Source: Thermoproteota archaeon (lineage in GTDB: Archaea; Thermoproteota; Thermoprotei_A; EX4484-217-1; JAPDJV01). Taken from it: a stretch of 43,881 nt of DNA. Where the stretch lies: assembly GCA_029258925.1 (NCBI GenBank), contig JAPDJV010000027.1:1-43881 (forward strand), read 5' to 3'. Positions 1-7,200 of the stretch are shown piece after piece. Each line of letters begins with the position of its first letter. The stretch's first letter is position 1. The position numbers and the translations under genes are program-made. Under the pieces are notes generated by a model. It searched no databases. It was given only the letters and a program-made list of their open reading frames with translations, and was not told the origin of the DNA.

Positions 1-1
1 T

Positions 2-712
2 GTGGCCGCAACAACCTCAAAAATGCTGTACCTTGACGATGAGAGAATAGTGAATTCCGCTGGTGGCTGCTGCGACATTTATGGTGTCGGCTGGTCGCGC
101 GGGAATGGAAAGCCCGATGACGGACGGTTCGACAGGGTTCAGGAGGTTTTCTACGGTGTGGGCGGCGCCACATTAATCAAGAAGTCTGCTTGGGAAGACG
201 TCGGCCCCTTCGATGGACGCTACTTCATGTACGCTGAAGACTTGGATTGGTGTTGGCGAGCTATCATGCGTGGCTACAAAATCCTGTATGTTCCCACAAG
301 CATCGTATACCACAAGTGGCATGGCTCCTCAGAATCCTTACCTATAGTATATTTCATGGAGCGAAACTGGATGTGCAACCTGATTAAAAACTACTCTTTA
401 AAGTCTCTCTTAAAAATAGCTCCAAGATATTTTGGAATAAAGTTTTTCAAGTCAATGTGGCTTTTACTGCGAGGTAATGGGGAAGAGAAGCTTGCCTTCC
501 TTAAGGCGATGATCTGGAACATCACCAACCTTAAAGGAAGCCTACGTAGACGTTCTGAAGTACAGAAACGTAGAACTATTCCAGATAGCGAGGTTCAGGA
601 GCACATGTTTAAAAGTAGCTACGAGCTATTGCTGTGGAGAGGAATCGTAAAACACCCTATTCTTAAACGGTACGGTAAGGGACGTCTAAGCATGTCTTTC
701 TATCAGCCTTAA
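2..712 (+). CDS. Glycosyltransferase family 2, C-terminal part (5' end outside window)
   Basis: This is the C-terminal two thirds of a GT-A fold family 2 glycosyltransferase of the rhamnosyltransferase (WbbL-like) type. It should transfer a nucleotide-activated sugar to a growing glycan on the cytosolic face. The stretch GGATLIKKSAWEDVGPFD (residues about 53-70) followed by YAEDLDWCWRA (about 77-87) is the usual acceptor-side motif of this subgroup, where the ED pair carries the catalytic base. The donor-binding N-terminus with its DxD is missing, so the gene starts before the window and the first in-window GTG is not a real start. The C-terminal 100 residues are basic and probably membrane-associated. 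Its 3' end overlaps the convergent GT4 gene by 27 nt. Confidence 0.88.
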   Translation: MAATTSKMLYLDDERIVNSAGGCCDIYGVGWSRGNGKPDDGRFDRVQEVFYGVGGATLIKKSAWEDVGPFDGRYFMYAEDLDWCWRAIMRGYKILYVPTSIVYHKWHGSSESLPIVYFMERNWMCNLIKNYSLKSLLKIAPRYFGIKFFKSMWLLLRGNGEEKLAFLKAMIWNITNLKGSLRRRSEVQKRRTIPDSEVQEHMFKSSYELLLWRGIVKHPILKRYGKGRLSMSFYQP

Positions 713-1777
713 CCACTTGTTGTAAATCCTCCCTATGTCGAACTCTAACGCCCTCCTTCTGCTCTCTCTCCGCACCCTCTCACTATAGCCCTCCCTCCAA
801 ACCTCCATAGCCTTAGAGACGAGCTTATGGTCGCCTTCCACCAGCCACCCTGTTTTGTTGTGTATTACTGTTTCGCTTGGTCCTTGCTGGTTGTATGTTA
901 GGACTGGGGTGCCGCAGGCCATGCTCTCAACGGGAACATAGCCGAAGGGCTCAAAGTTGAATGGAAAAAGCGTGTAAAGCGCATTAGAGTATAAGTCGAC
1001 GAGCTTACTGTCATGAACGTAGGCGAATACTTCTACATTCCCATGGTTAACTAGTGACCTTGGAAGATGAACCGCTCTTGGCCCGAAAATTTTAACCCTC
1101 ACACCACTATCAACAAGCGTCTTTAACAGGGAAATTTTTGTTTCCACCCCCGCATAAGCCAGTACGTAATCTCCTGTAGGGCTCGTGGTTGACGGCTTAA
1201 ACACCTCACAATCTACAGGAGCATATATTACGTCTCGTACCATTACTCCTCGTTGACGGCATAGGTTAGCGTAAAAATTAGAACATGCGACAACCATTTT
1301 AGAGCAACCGACAAATCTTCTCACCAGTGAAGAGTCCATGCATTGAATTACAGGCTTAACGCTCTTATAGAGGACTCTATAGGTTAACGGGAAATCCCTT
1401 TCAGCATAATGCAACCTATCACTTACAAGGCCGAGAGCATACCATACGAGTGATGGCAAAGGCAACGTGTGAGAAAAATTAAGTGCGACGTAGCCATCCG
1501 CCGCTCTGTAAGCCTTAGAGTTCCTCCTGAAAAAGACCTCGCCAGCCCAGAGCTCCAGCCATCCAAGCGTGGACTGCATCTTAGAAATCGTCGCCACATT
1601 CAGGTTTAACACGGTAAACCCGTTTTTTTCGAAAAACAGTTGTAGCTGCGGTATAATTTGCGGGGTTACCAAGGCCACGTCGAACCCGTTTTCCATAAAT
1701 GTTCTACCAAGGAAAAACACAAGCCGCGTACCACCATAGAAACCATGTACTGCATCGCTGAAAATCACCACCCTCAA
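686..1777 (-). CDS. Glycosyltransferase, GT4/GT1 family (GT-B fold)
   Basis: A soluble GT-B glycosyltransferase of about 363 residues. The C-terminal half has the donor-sugar motif FEPFGYVPVESMACGTPVL, with the E-x7-E type pair that holds the nucleotide sugar, then GWLVEG. The sugar and acceptor are unknown. A GTG lies at 1792, but TTG at 1777 has the GAGGGGG ribosome site at a good distance and gives a start RVVIFSD, usual for GT4 beta-1, so I prefer it. The protein is paralogous over its whole length to the + strand gene at 3389-4510. Most of the two genes is clearly diverged, but 833-952 is base-for-base identical to 4235-4354, which points to recent gene conversion or recombination. It is transcribed divergently from the dehydratase gene next door. 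Confidence 0.9.
   Translation of the reverse strand: MRVVIFSDAVHGFYGGTRLVFFLGRTFMENGFDVALVTPQIIPQLQLFFEKNGFTVLNLNVATISKMQSTLGWLELWAGEVFFRRNSKAYRAADGYVALNFSHTLPLPSLVWYALGLVSDRLHYAERDFPLTYRVLYKSVKPVIQCMDSSLVRRFVGCSKMVVACSNFYANLCRQRGVMVRDVIYAPVDCEVFKPSTTSPTGDYVLAYAGVETKISLLKTLVDSGVRVKIFGPRAVHLPRSLVNHGNVEVFAYVHDSKLVDLYSNALYTLFPFNFEPFGYVPVESMACGTPVLTYNQQGPSETVIHNKTGWLVEGDHKLVSKAMEVWREGYSERVRRESRRRALEFDIGRIYNKWLRLIERHA
833..952 (-). repeat. Left arm of a perfect 120-bp inverted repeat
   Basis: Read on the minus strand, these 120 bases match 4235-4354 of the plus strand at every position. The arm lies inside the GT4 gene and covers the codons of the donor-sugar binding motif (EPFGYVPVESMACGTPVL through GWLVEG). 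Identity stops abruptly at both edges, where the flanking codons are diverged even at the amino-acid level. The two arms face each other about 3.3 kb apart. Confidence 0.95.
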
Positions 1778-1834
1778 GCAACGCCCCCTCACGGCGAGCA
1801 GCTAACCCTCACTTCCCAACCTACCATCCCTACA

Positions 1835-1910
1835 TGCTTATATCTTTCTATTAACCAGCATTCCATTAAGTTTTAACTTGCCAGGATGAGGGAACCTTAA
1901 GATTTAAATC
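1835..1910. promoter_or_regulatory. Divergent promoter region between GT4 and Gmd-like genes
   Basis: Two archaeal TATA-like elements lie back to back in the spacer. AGATATAAGC on the minus strand (about 1836-1846) faces the GT4 gene. AGATTTAAAT on the plus strand (1900-1909) faces the dehydratase gene. This fits one intergenic region driving both divergent genes. Assigned by eye from the A/T-rich box and its distance only. Confidence 0.45.
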
Positions 1911-1970
1911 CCCACATCTTAAACATTTACTAAACCCCATTCCCCCGTATTCTCCTTTGAGGTGTTAACG

Positions 1971-3218
1971 ATGAGGTATAACTGGGGTGAAGTGCGCGTC
2001 CTGATTACCGGGATAAGCGGCTTCGTCGGCTCTCTCATGGCCAAAAAGCTGGTTGACCTTGGCGCTGAAGTATACGGCATCATCAGGCGTAGAAATGAGG
2101 GGGTGGTCCCCAAAAGGCTTATAGACCTGCGCATAGACAAATGCGTGAACCTCATCGAAGGAGACATAACAGACATTACAAGCATATTTTTCGCCATAGA
2201 CCAGAGTCAACCGGACGTAATCTTCCACCTAGCAGCCCAGAGCTTCGTTCCCAGAAGCTTCAAAGACCCCCTTGAAACAATTAGAACCAACGTTAACGGA
2301 ACCCTAAACCTCCTAGAAGCCATCAGACTCAAAGACTTAGACCCCATCATTGTTTCCGCATGTTCAAGCGAGGAATACGGGCTCCAGATAATATCCGATA
2401 AGCATTATCAGAGAATGATCGAAAAATACGGGGTCATCCACCCTCAACCAGTAAGGATACCGGAACTTCCAATTAACGAGGAAAACTTCTTGAGGCCCAT
2501 GAGCCCATACGCTGTGAGCAAGGTCGCGGTCAGCTACCTCATGCAGAACTATTACTACTCCTACGGGTTAAGAACGATAATCTCAAGAGCGTTCAACCAC
2601 GAGGGGGCGGGGAGAGGACACAACTTCGTAACGTCAACCATCGTCAGGCAAGCCGTAATGCTCCGCTACGGGGAAACAGACGCAATCCACATCGGTAACG
2701 TTAACGCCTTCAGAGACTGGAGCCACGTTGAGGACATAATAGACGGGTACTTGCTCCTAGCAGATAAAGGGAAGCCGGGGAACGTCTACGTTCAAGGCTC
2801 CATGAGGACCAATAGTGTACTCACGTACATACTCCTCTCGCTTGAACAGCTAGGATACACTATACACGAAATTGAAACATTTAAAGGCGATAAGAAGATC
2901 AAGAACCCAACAGAGAGGAACATGGACGAATTCTTCGGTGTAAAGTTTGAGAAAACTAAGGTCGACGAATTAATGCTGAAAGAAGAAGTCAGCTATAAGC
3001 TTGAGGATCAGGGAATAACGGTGAAAACCGATAAAGGAGATTTGAAGGTGAAGTTCAACGGCGACCGCTTCAGGCCACTAGACGTACCAATACTCATGAG
3101 CGACACGGGGAAAATCAAAAAACTAGGGTTTAAAGTAAACAGAAAGTTAGACGACATCATAAAAGCACAGATAAACTACTACTTGAACCCAAACAACAGG
3201 AAAGGGATCCCGCCCTGA
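1971..3218 (+). CDS. GDP-mannose 4,6-dehydratase-like SDR epimerase/dehydratase
   Basis: An extended short-chain dehydrogenase acting on a nucleotide sugar. The NAD(P) loop TGISGFVGS is at the N-terminus. HLAAQSFVPRSF and the catalytic SPYAVSK (Tyr about 180, Lys about 184) follow. RGHNFVTSTIVRQ and NAFRDWSHVEDIIDGY match the substrate loop and RDW/H motif of GDP-mannose 4,6-dehydratases, and DRFRPLDVPILMSDTGKIKKLGF matches the family's C-terminus. It is about 415 aa, longer than the usual 340-375, because roughly 60 charged residues (about 300-360) are inserted before that motif. ATG 1971 is chosen because GAGGTG at 1959-1964 sits 6 nt upstream; GTG 1962 lies inside that site. The product would be GDP-4-keto-6-deoxymannose, though UDP-sugar specificity is not excluded. 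It sits between the two GT4 paralogues. Confidence 0.85.
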   Translation: MRYNWGEVRVLITGISGFVGSLMAKKLVDLGAEVYGIIRRRNEGVVPKRLIDLRIDKCVNLIEGDITDITSIFFAIDQSQPDVIFHLAAQSFVPRSFKDPLETIRTNVNGTLNLLEAIRLKDLDPIIVSACSSEEYGLQIISDKHYQRMIEKYGVIHPQPVRIPELPINEENFLRPMSPYAVSKVAVSYLMQNYYYSYGLRTIISRAFNHEGAGRGHNFVTSTIVRQAVMLRYGETDAIHIGNVNAFRDWSHVEDIIDGYLLLADKGKPGNVYVQGSMRTNSVLTYILLSLEQLGYTIHEIETFKGDKKIKNPTERNMDEFFGVKFEKTKVDELMLKEEVSYKLEDQGITVKTDKGDLKVKFNGDRFRPLDVPILMSDTGKIKKLGFKVNRKLDDIIKAQINYYLNPNNRKGIPP

Positions 3219-3242
3219 ACAACGGGAAAACCCAGCCGCCGC

Positions 3243-3294
3243 CCCCGTCCCCCTAAGGAAATAATTTTAACCCCGTCCCCGTCTCCCTAAGGAA
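3243..3294 (+). repeat. Short imperfect direct repeat in GC-rich spacer
   Basis: CCCCGTCCCCCTAAGGAA at 3243-3260 recurs as CCCCGTCTCCCTAAGGAA at 3277-3294, with one mismatch in 18. It lies just after the dehydratase stop and before the second GT4 gene. Function unknown; it may be a transcript-end or promoter-proximal duplication. Confidence 0.7.
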
Positions 3295-3388
3295 CAGCCT
3301 AAACAGGGAAATCTTAAAATAAAGCGAATCTCACTTTTCCCTTTTGACCACTAACTGTAGGTTTTCTCATTTAGTGAAGGTGGCTTTC

Positions 3389-4510
3389 ATGCATGATGTA
3401 CCAGAAAGGATCTGCATTATATGCGATCCGATGCTGAGCATGATGGGGCCGGCCAGACCAAGCTTCCTCATCGCAAGGGAACTAAGTAACATGGGTTTTC
3501 TCGTTGAGTTAGCCTCCGTGTGCATCCCATCCCCCCTCCGCGCTAAACTGGAAAAGTTCAACATCAACCCTGTAAATCTCGAAGTCAAACTTTTAACATC
3601 CAACTTCGCCCTAGCTTACTCGTGGCTTGAAGCATGGCTTAGAGAAGCCCTCTTCAAGCTCAACTCGAGGAAGCTTAAAAATAACATTAACAGCGACGTG
3701 ATACTAAACTTTTCTAATACTATCGCTTACCCGTCAACTATCTGGTACACGCTGGGCCCCCCTTCAGACGCCTTAAAAGACATGGAAGAAGAACTTCCCA
3801 AACACTACAACATCATCTATAAGATAATTTCACCATTAATCTTGCAGCTAGATGAGAAATTGATCAGGTACATGGCGTCGATCTCGGGAGCCATCATCGC
3901 AATTTCCACCTTCTGCGGATCACTCTACAAGAAAAGAGGGATAAAGGTAAATGGAGTGATATACGCCCCCCTAGAATGCGAGGTTTTCAAACCCACAACT
4001 GTAAAGCCAGAAGAAAAGTATGCTCTAACATACATAGGCAAAGAAACGGATTTCACCACGCTCAAGAAGGTTGCAGACGAAGGAGTTAAAGTAAAAGCCT
4101 TCGGCTCCAAAGGCCCCTTCATCCCGCAGAGGATACTCACACATAAAAACATAGAGTACCTAGGAAAGGTTAGCGACAGGCACCTTATAGAGCTCTACTC
4201 CAACGCCCTCTTCACACTTTTCACGTTTACCCACGAGCCCTTCGGCTATGTTCCCGTTGAGAGCATGGCCTGCGGCACCCCAGTCCTAACATACAACCAG
4301 CAAGGACCAAGCGAAACAGTAATACACAACAAAACAGGGTGGCTGGTGGAAGGCCGGGATGAAATGGTTGAAAGGGCTAAGGAGTTATGGGAGAACGGCT
4401 TCCCGTCCAGAATGAGAAAGGAGTGCAGGAGGCGTGCCCTAGAGTTCGACGTAAAGGTAATAACTAAGAAGTGGCTGTCCGTCATAAAAGAAAGTTTAGG
4501 GAATGTTTAA
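3389..4510 (+). CDS. Glycosyltransferase, GT4/GT1 family (GT-B fold), paralogue of the 686-1777 gene
   Basis: A GT-B glycosyltransferase of about 373 residues. Both halves align with the paralogue at 686-1777: shared NFSNT/NFSHT, VIYAPxxCEVFKP and YSNAL motifs, then an identical block EPFGYVPVESMACGTPVL to GWLVEG. An upstream TTG at 3344 gives 15 extra residues. ATG 3389, with GAAGGTGG just before it, matches the length of the paralogue better, so I use it. The N-terminal acceptor half differs most between the two, so they probably share the donor sugar and differ in acceptor. Co-directional with the Gmd-like gene 170 bp upstream, and possibly co-transcribed with it. Confidence 0.9.
   Translation: MHDVPERICIICDPMLSMMGPARPSFLIARELSNMGFLVELASVCIPSPLRAKLEKFNINPVNLEVKLLTSNFALAYSWLEAWLREALFKLNSRKLKNNINSDVILNFSNTIAYPSTIWYTLGPPSDALKDMEEELPKHYNIIYKIISPLILQLDEKLIRYMASISGAIIAISTFCGSLYKKRGIKVNGVIYAPLECEVFKPTTVKPEEKYALTYIGKETDFTTLKKVADEGVKVKAFGSKGPFIPQRILTHKNIEYLGKVSDRHLIELYSNALFTLFTFTHEPFGYVPVESMACGTPVLTYNQQGPSETVIHNKTGWLVEGRDEMVERAKELWENGFPSRMRKECRRRALEFDVKVITKKWLSVIKESLGNV
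4235..4354 (+). repeat. Right arm of the perfect 120-bp inverted repeat
   Basis: Matches the reverse complement of 833-952 over 120 of 120 bases, by manual comparison. It codes for the donor-sugar site of the second GT4 gene. Recombination between the arms would invert 953-4234 and swap the C-terminal tails of the two glycosyltransferases. Confidence 0.95.
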
Positions 4511-4533
4511 GGCTGTTCGCGACGGGCGCCTTC

Positions 4534-6171
4534 CTACGCTTTCTTAAGGAGAAGTATTCCATTAAAGTCGAATAAGGTTACGTATTCTCCAGAGGACATG
4601 AGCTTCGGGACGATTTTACTTGGAGGGAGGCGCTCGTAGAAGAGGGTGAGCTCACAGCAGCCGGGCAAATAGTACATGGGGGAGTAGCGATCTACAAGTA
4701 CATAGTCATAGTAGTCCTCGGGCATGAACGTGTAGTGTCCCAAATACACGCCTAACGTTGGAGTTAAATGCGGGAAAATATCACTTTGAGTTAGCACCGT
4801 GGAGTATGGTGGAATAGTCGATGCGAGCAGGGAGACCACGCTGTCACGGTAGCTTACGCCTTCAACGTATCTTACAGGGGTTAAAAGGTAGAAGCCAGTG
4901 GAGCTGCACGCCAGCAAAAGAAGGACTAAAAACGTAAGCGTCCTCCTGCGGCTCCATCCCTTTCCCTCCCTGAATAGTTTAGCCTTCAATCGTTCAGCGA
5001 TGCTTAAACACTTTTTTAACCCCATCACGGTGGCAAAGAAAAGAAATGGAAGTATGAGTGCGGGGTACTGCGTCCCGACAGCCTGATAGTGAACCGGGAT
5101 CGGAGACATTATGGTCAGGAAGAACCAGGGGAAAGCCGGGAGAAGCGCCATGGGAGAAAGAAGCGGGATGAACCCCACGGGGAATAAGAGGTTTAAAACG
5201 TATGCAGCCTTCCACGTGCTCTCGGTCAAAGAAAATAGCAGAAGCACGCTGTCTGGAATGTACTTTCCGAAGAGAACCTTTAAAATGGCGAACTTGGCTG
5301 GGTTCGGTGTAAGGCCGGCTTGAATGCTGTAAACAGGATTCGTAACTAAAGTTCTAAGTATGCTGAACATGTCAAACCCCAAGTAGCTCCAGTGAAAGCT
5401 GCGAAGGTTCAGCCAGGCGGAAGGAGGAGACGCCTTAAGAGAGAAGTAGAACCACACGGCAGCCATCACCATAACCACGCACGGGAAAGTAAAGTGTTTG
5501 TCGCGCAGAAGCTGCCGTGGACTGAGCAATTTACGCGCAATATGCCTCCTGTTAAACCACATAAGGTACAGTCCTAGGGCGATGACGGTGAACGCCGCTA
5601 TCTCCTTACACATCAACGTAAGAACCGTGAAAAAGAGAAACTTGCACATCCTCCCCTTCCTCATGTAGTACAATGCCGACAGGAAAAAGAAGGGGAAGAA
5701 GCAGTCCGGGTGGAAATCGTAGAGGTTAACGCCCTGCAGGGAAGGGTTCAACAGGTAGGCTGCGGCGATGAGAGACGCCGCAAAACCGGAACCCAACTCC
5801 TCCCTTGAAAGCAGGAAGAGGGGGATCGCCCCTAAACCGATAAAAAGGGTCTGCACGGCGAGTAGCAGAAGGGGGGAGGGAAAGAAAGAGTAGAAAGGCA
5901 GCATCAGGAAAAGGATAGGGTCAAAGTGGAAGATGAAGTGGGTTCCAGGGCCGATCGTGTCAAAGAAAAGCACCCCGAAGAAAAGGCTGCTCCACAAGTC
6001 CTGGTTAAACAAGCCTAGGTCGCACGCAAACGTATGAAACGAAAAATGATTCGTAAAAGACGAGTAACCCAAAGCCAGCAAGTAAACGCACGTAAAAGAA
6101 GTAGCCGCAAGGAATGCCCCATCCATCCTCGCATTCAAGGCAACCCTCTCCCGCGGCAAGGCTACCCACAT
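4534..6171 (-). CDS. DUF2079 family multi-pass membrane protein
   Basis: A membrane protein of about 545 aa with some 10-12 hydrophobic segments. The N-terminal part carries the DUF2079 signature: ACDLGLFNQDLW (about 49-60), GTHFIFHFDPILFL (about 76-89), then the stretch LLNPSLQGVNLYDFHPDCF near residue 150. DUF2079 proteins resemble GT-C glycosyltransferases (a loop Asp after TM1, many TM helices), but no reaction is established. The final 90 residues form a soluble tail with DYVLVDRYSP. A TATA-like CTATAAATT (6198-6206, minus strand) is centred about 31 nt before the ATG, which suggests a near-leaderless transcript. The neighbouring GT genes suggest a role in surface glycan assembly. Confidence 0.85.
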   Translation of the reverse strand: MWVALPRERVALNARMDGAFLAATSFTCVYLLALGYSSFTNHFSFHTFACDLGLFNQDLWSSLFFGVLFFDTIGPGTHFIFHFDPILFLMLPFYSFFPSPLLLLAVQTLFIGLGAIPLFLLSREELGSGFAASLIAAAYLLNPSLQGVNLYDFHPDCFFPFFFLSALYYMRKGRMCKFLFFTVLTLMCKEIAAFTVIALGLYLMWFNRRHIARKLLSPRQLLRDKHFTFPCVVMVMAAVWFYFSLKASPPSAWLNLRSFHWSYLGFDMFSILRTLVTNPVYSIQAGLTPNPAKFAILKVLFGKYIPDSVLLLFSLTESTWKAAYVLNLLFPVGFIPLLSPMALLPAFPWFFLTIMSPIPVHYQAVGTQYPALILPFLFFATVMGLKKCLSIAERLKAKLFREGKGWSRRRTLTFLVLLLLACSSTGFYLLTPVRYVEGVSYRDSVVSLLASTIPPYSTVLTQSDIFPHLTPTLGVYLGHYTFMPEDYYDYVLVDRYSPMYYLPGCCELTLFYERLPPSKIVPKLMSSGEYVTLFDFNGILLLKKA

Positions 6172-6197
6172 CCCCCTTTCAAGCTACACGCCACTCA

Positions 6198-6206
6198 ATT
6201 TATAGC
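6198..6206 (-). promoter_or_regulatory. TATA box for the DUF2079 gene
   Basis: CTATAAATT on the minus strand, with A-rich sequence just upstream. Its centre lies about 31 nt from the start codon, the spacing expected for an archaeal promoter making a very short or no leader. Confidence 0.5.
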
Positions 6207-6349
6207 TTTTCGAGGGCAACACCCTCCACCCGGAAAACTGGAAAGTTAAAAGACGTCCCAGCTTAAAACTATTTTTATTACACTACACTAGTTAAAAGCT
6301 TTAATAGGGAGGTTGAAGCGTTGAATCGCAGCGTAAGGGAGGTTGTCAG

Positions 6350-7042
6350 GTGGCAGTCAGAGAGAGTTTAAAGGAGCTATATGATGAATGGTACTTCGAG
6401 GAAAAGTACAGGTACTCTAAGAAGAGGAAAGCCATACGGCGGCACGCCCTCAACGTGATCCTATGGGCAAACAAGCAAGTCGACTGGAACATCACAGACG
6501 GGAAGGGCATGAAAGCGTTAGACGTCGGGTGCGCCTACGGGTTCGTTACAGACCTGCTCTCAGAAATGAAGTACGACGCTGTTGGAATAGACGTTTCAAC
6601 CTACGCCGTCAAAAAAGGACACGAATACTGTAAAGGAGAACTACTAGCATCGGATGCGTCACGCCTCCCATTTAAAAGTGGCGCATTCAACCTGGTCACA
6701 TGCTTCGAGGTGCTCGAACACCTGCCAGACCCCGCCATCACGCTGGCTGAAATCCACAGGGTTTTAAGGGACAACGGTTTACTCATAGCCACCACGCCAA
6801 ACGCAAACAGGGTAATCAACACGATCATCCACATAGCGGCACGTGAACGAGAAGAAAGGCACGTGTCCATCAAGCCGCCAGCCGAATGGATCAAAGCGTT
6901 TTCGAAGGCAGGCTTCAGCATCCTAGGGAAAAAAGCATTCTTAATCCTGCCCTCAGCACCAGTCCACCTGAAAAGATACTTCTCAATCACGGTGCCACCC
7001 CAAATCTCAAGCAACATCATACTACTAGCAGCCAAAAAGTAA
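6350..7042 (+). CDS. Class I SAM-dependent methyltransferase
   Basis: A 230-residue Rossmann-fold methyltransferase of the Methyltransf_11 type. Motif I is LDVGCAYG (residues 57-64). The acidic residue after beta-2 is in VGIDVS. Motif II/III is ASRLPFKSGAFNLVTCFEVLEHLPD, shown here by key residues. The post-motif KPPAEWIKAFSKAGF is usual in sugar- or lipid-modifying members. The start is GTG 6350, with GGAGGT at 6338-6343 and 6 nt spacing. A TATA-like GCTTTAATA lies near 6296-6304. Substrate unknown; its place in the glycan island suggests O-methylation of a sugar or lipid carrier. A 16-codon TTG frame (6321-6368) with its own GGGAGG overlaps the start and might be a leader peptide. Confidence 0.82.
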   Translation: MAVRESLKELYDEWYFEEKYRYSKKRKAIRRHALNVILWANKQVDWNITDGKGMKALDVGCAYGFVTDLLSEMKYDAVGIDVSTYAVKKGHEYCKGELLASDASRLPFKSGAFNLVTCFEVLEHLPDPAITLAEIHRVLRDNGLLIATTPNANRVINTIIHIAAREREERHVSIKPPAEWIKAFSKAGFSILGKKAFLILPSAPVHLKRYFSITVPPQISSNIILLAAKK

Positions 7043-7200
7043 AACAGACAAGGAAGCCAGAAACCCTGAACAGCCGCTTCCTCAGACGCCAATAAACCCT
7101 CGCCCACACGTGGAGGCAAAGCACACGCTAACACACGCCTCGCAAAGTGAAAGCCACCCCCAAGCCAACACCCACCAAAAAGAAGGTTTCCCCCTCTAAG

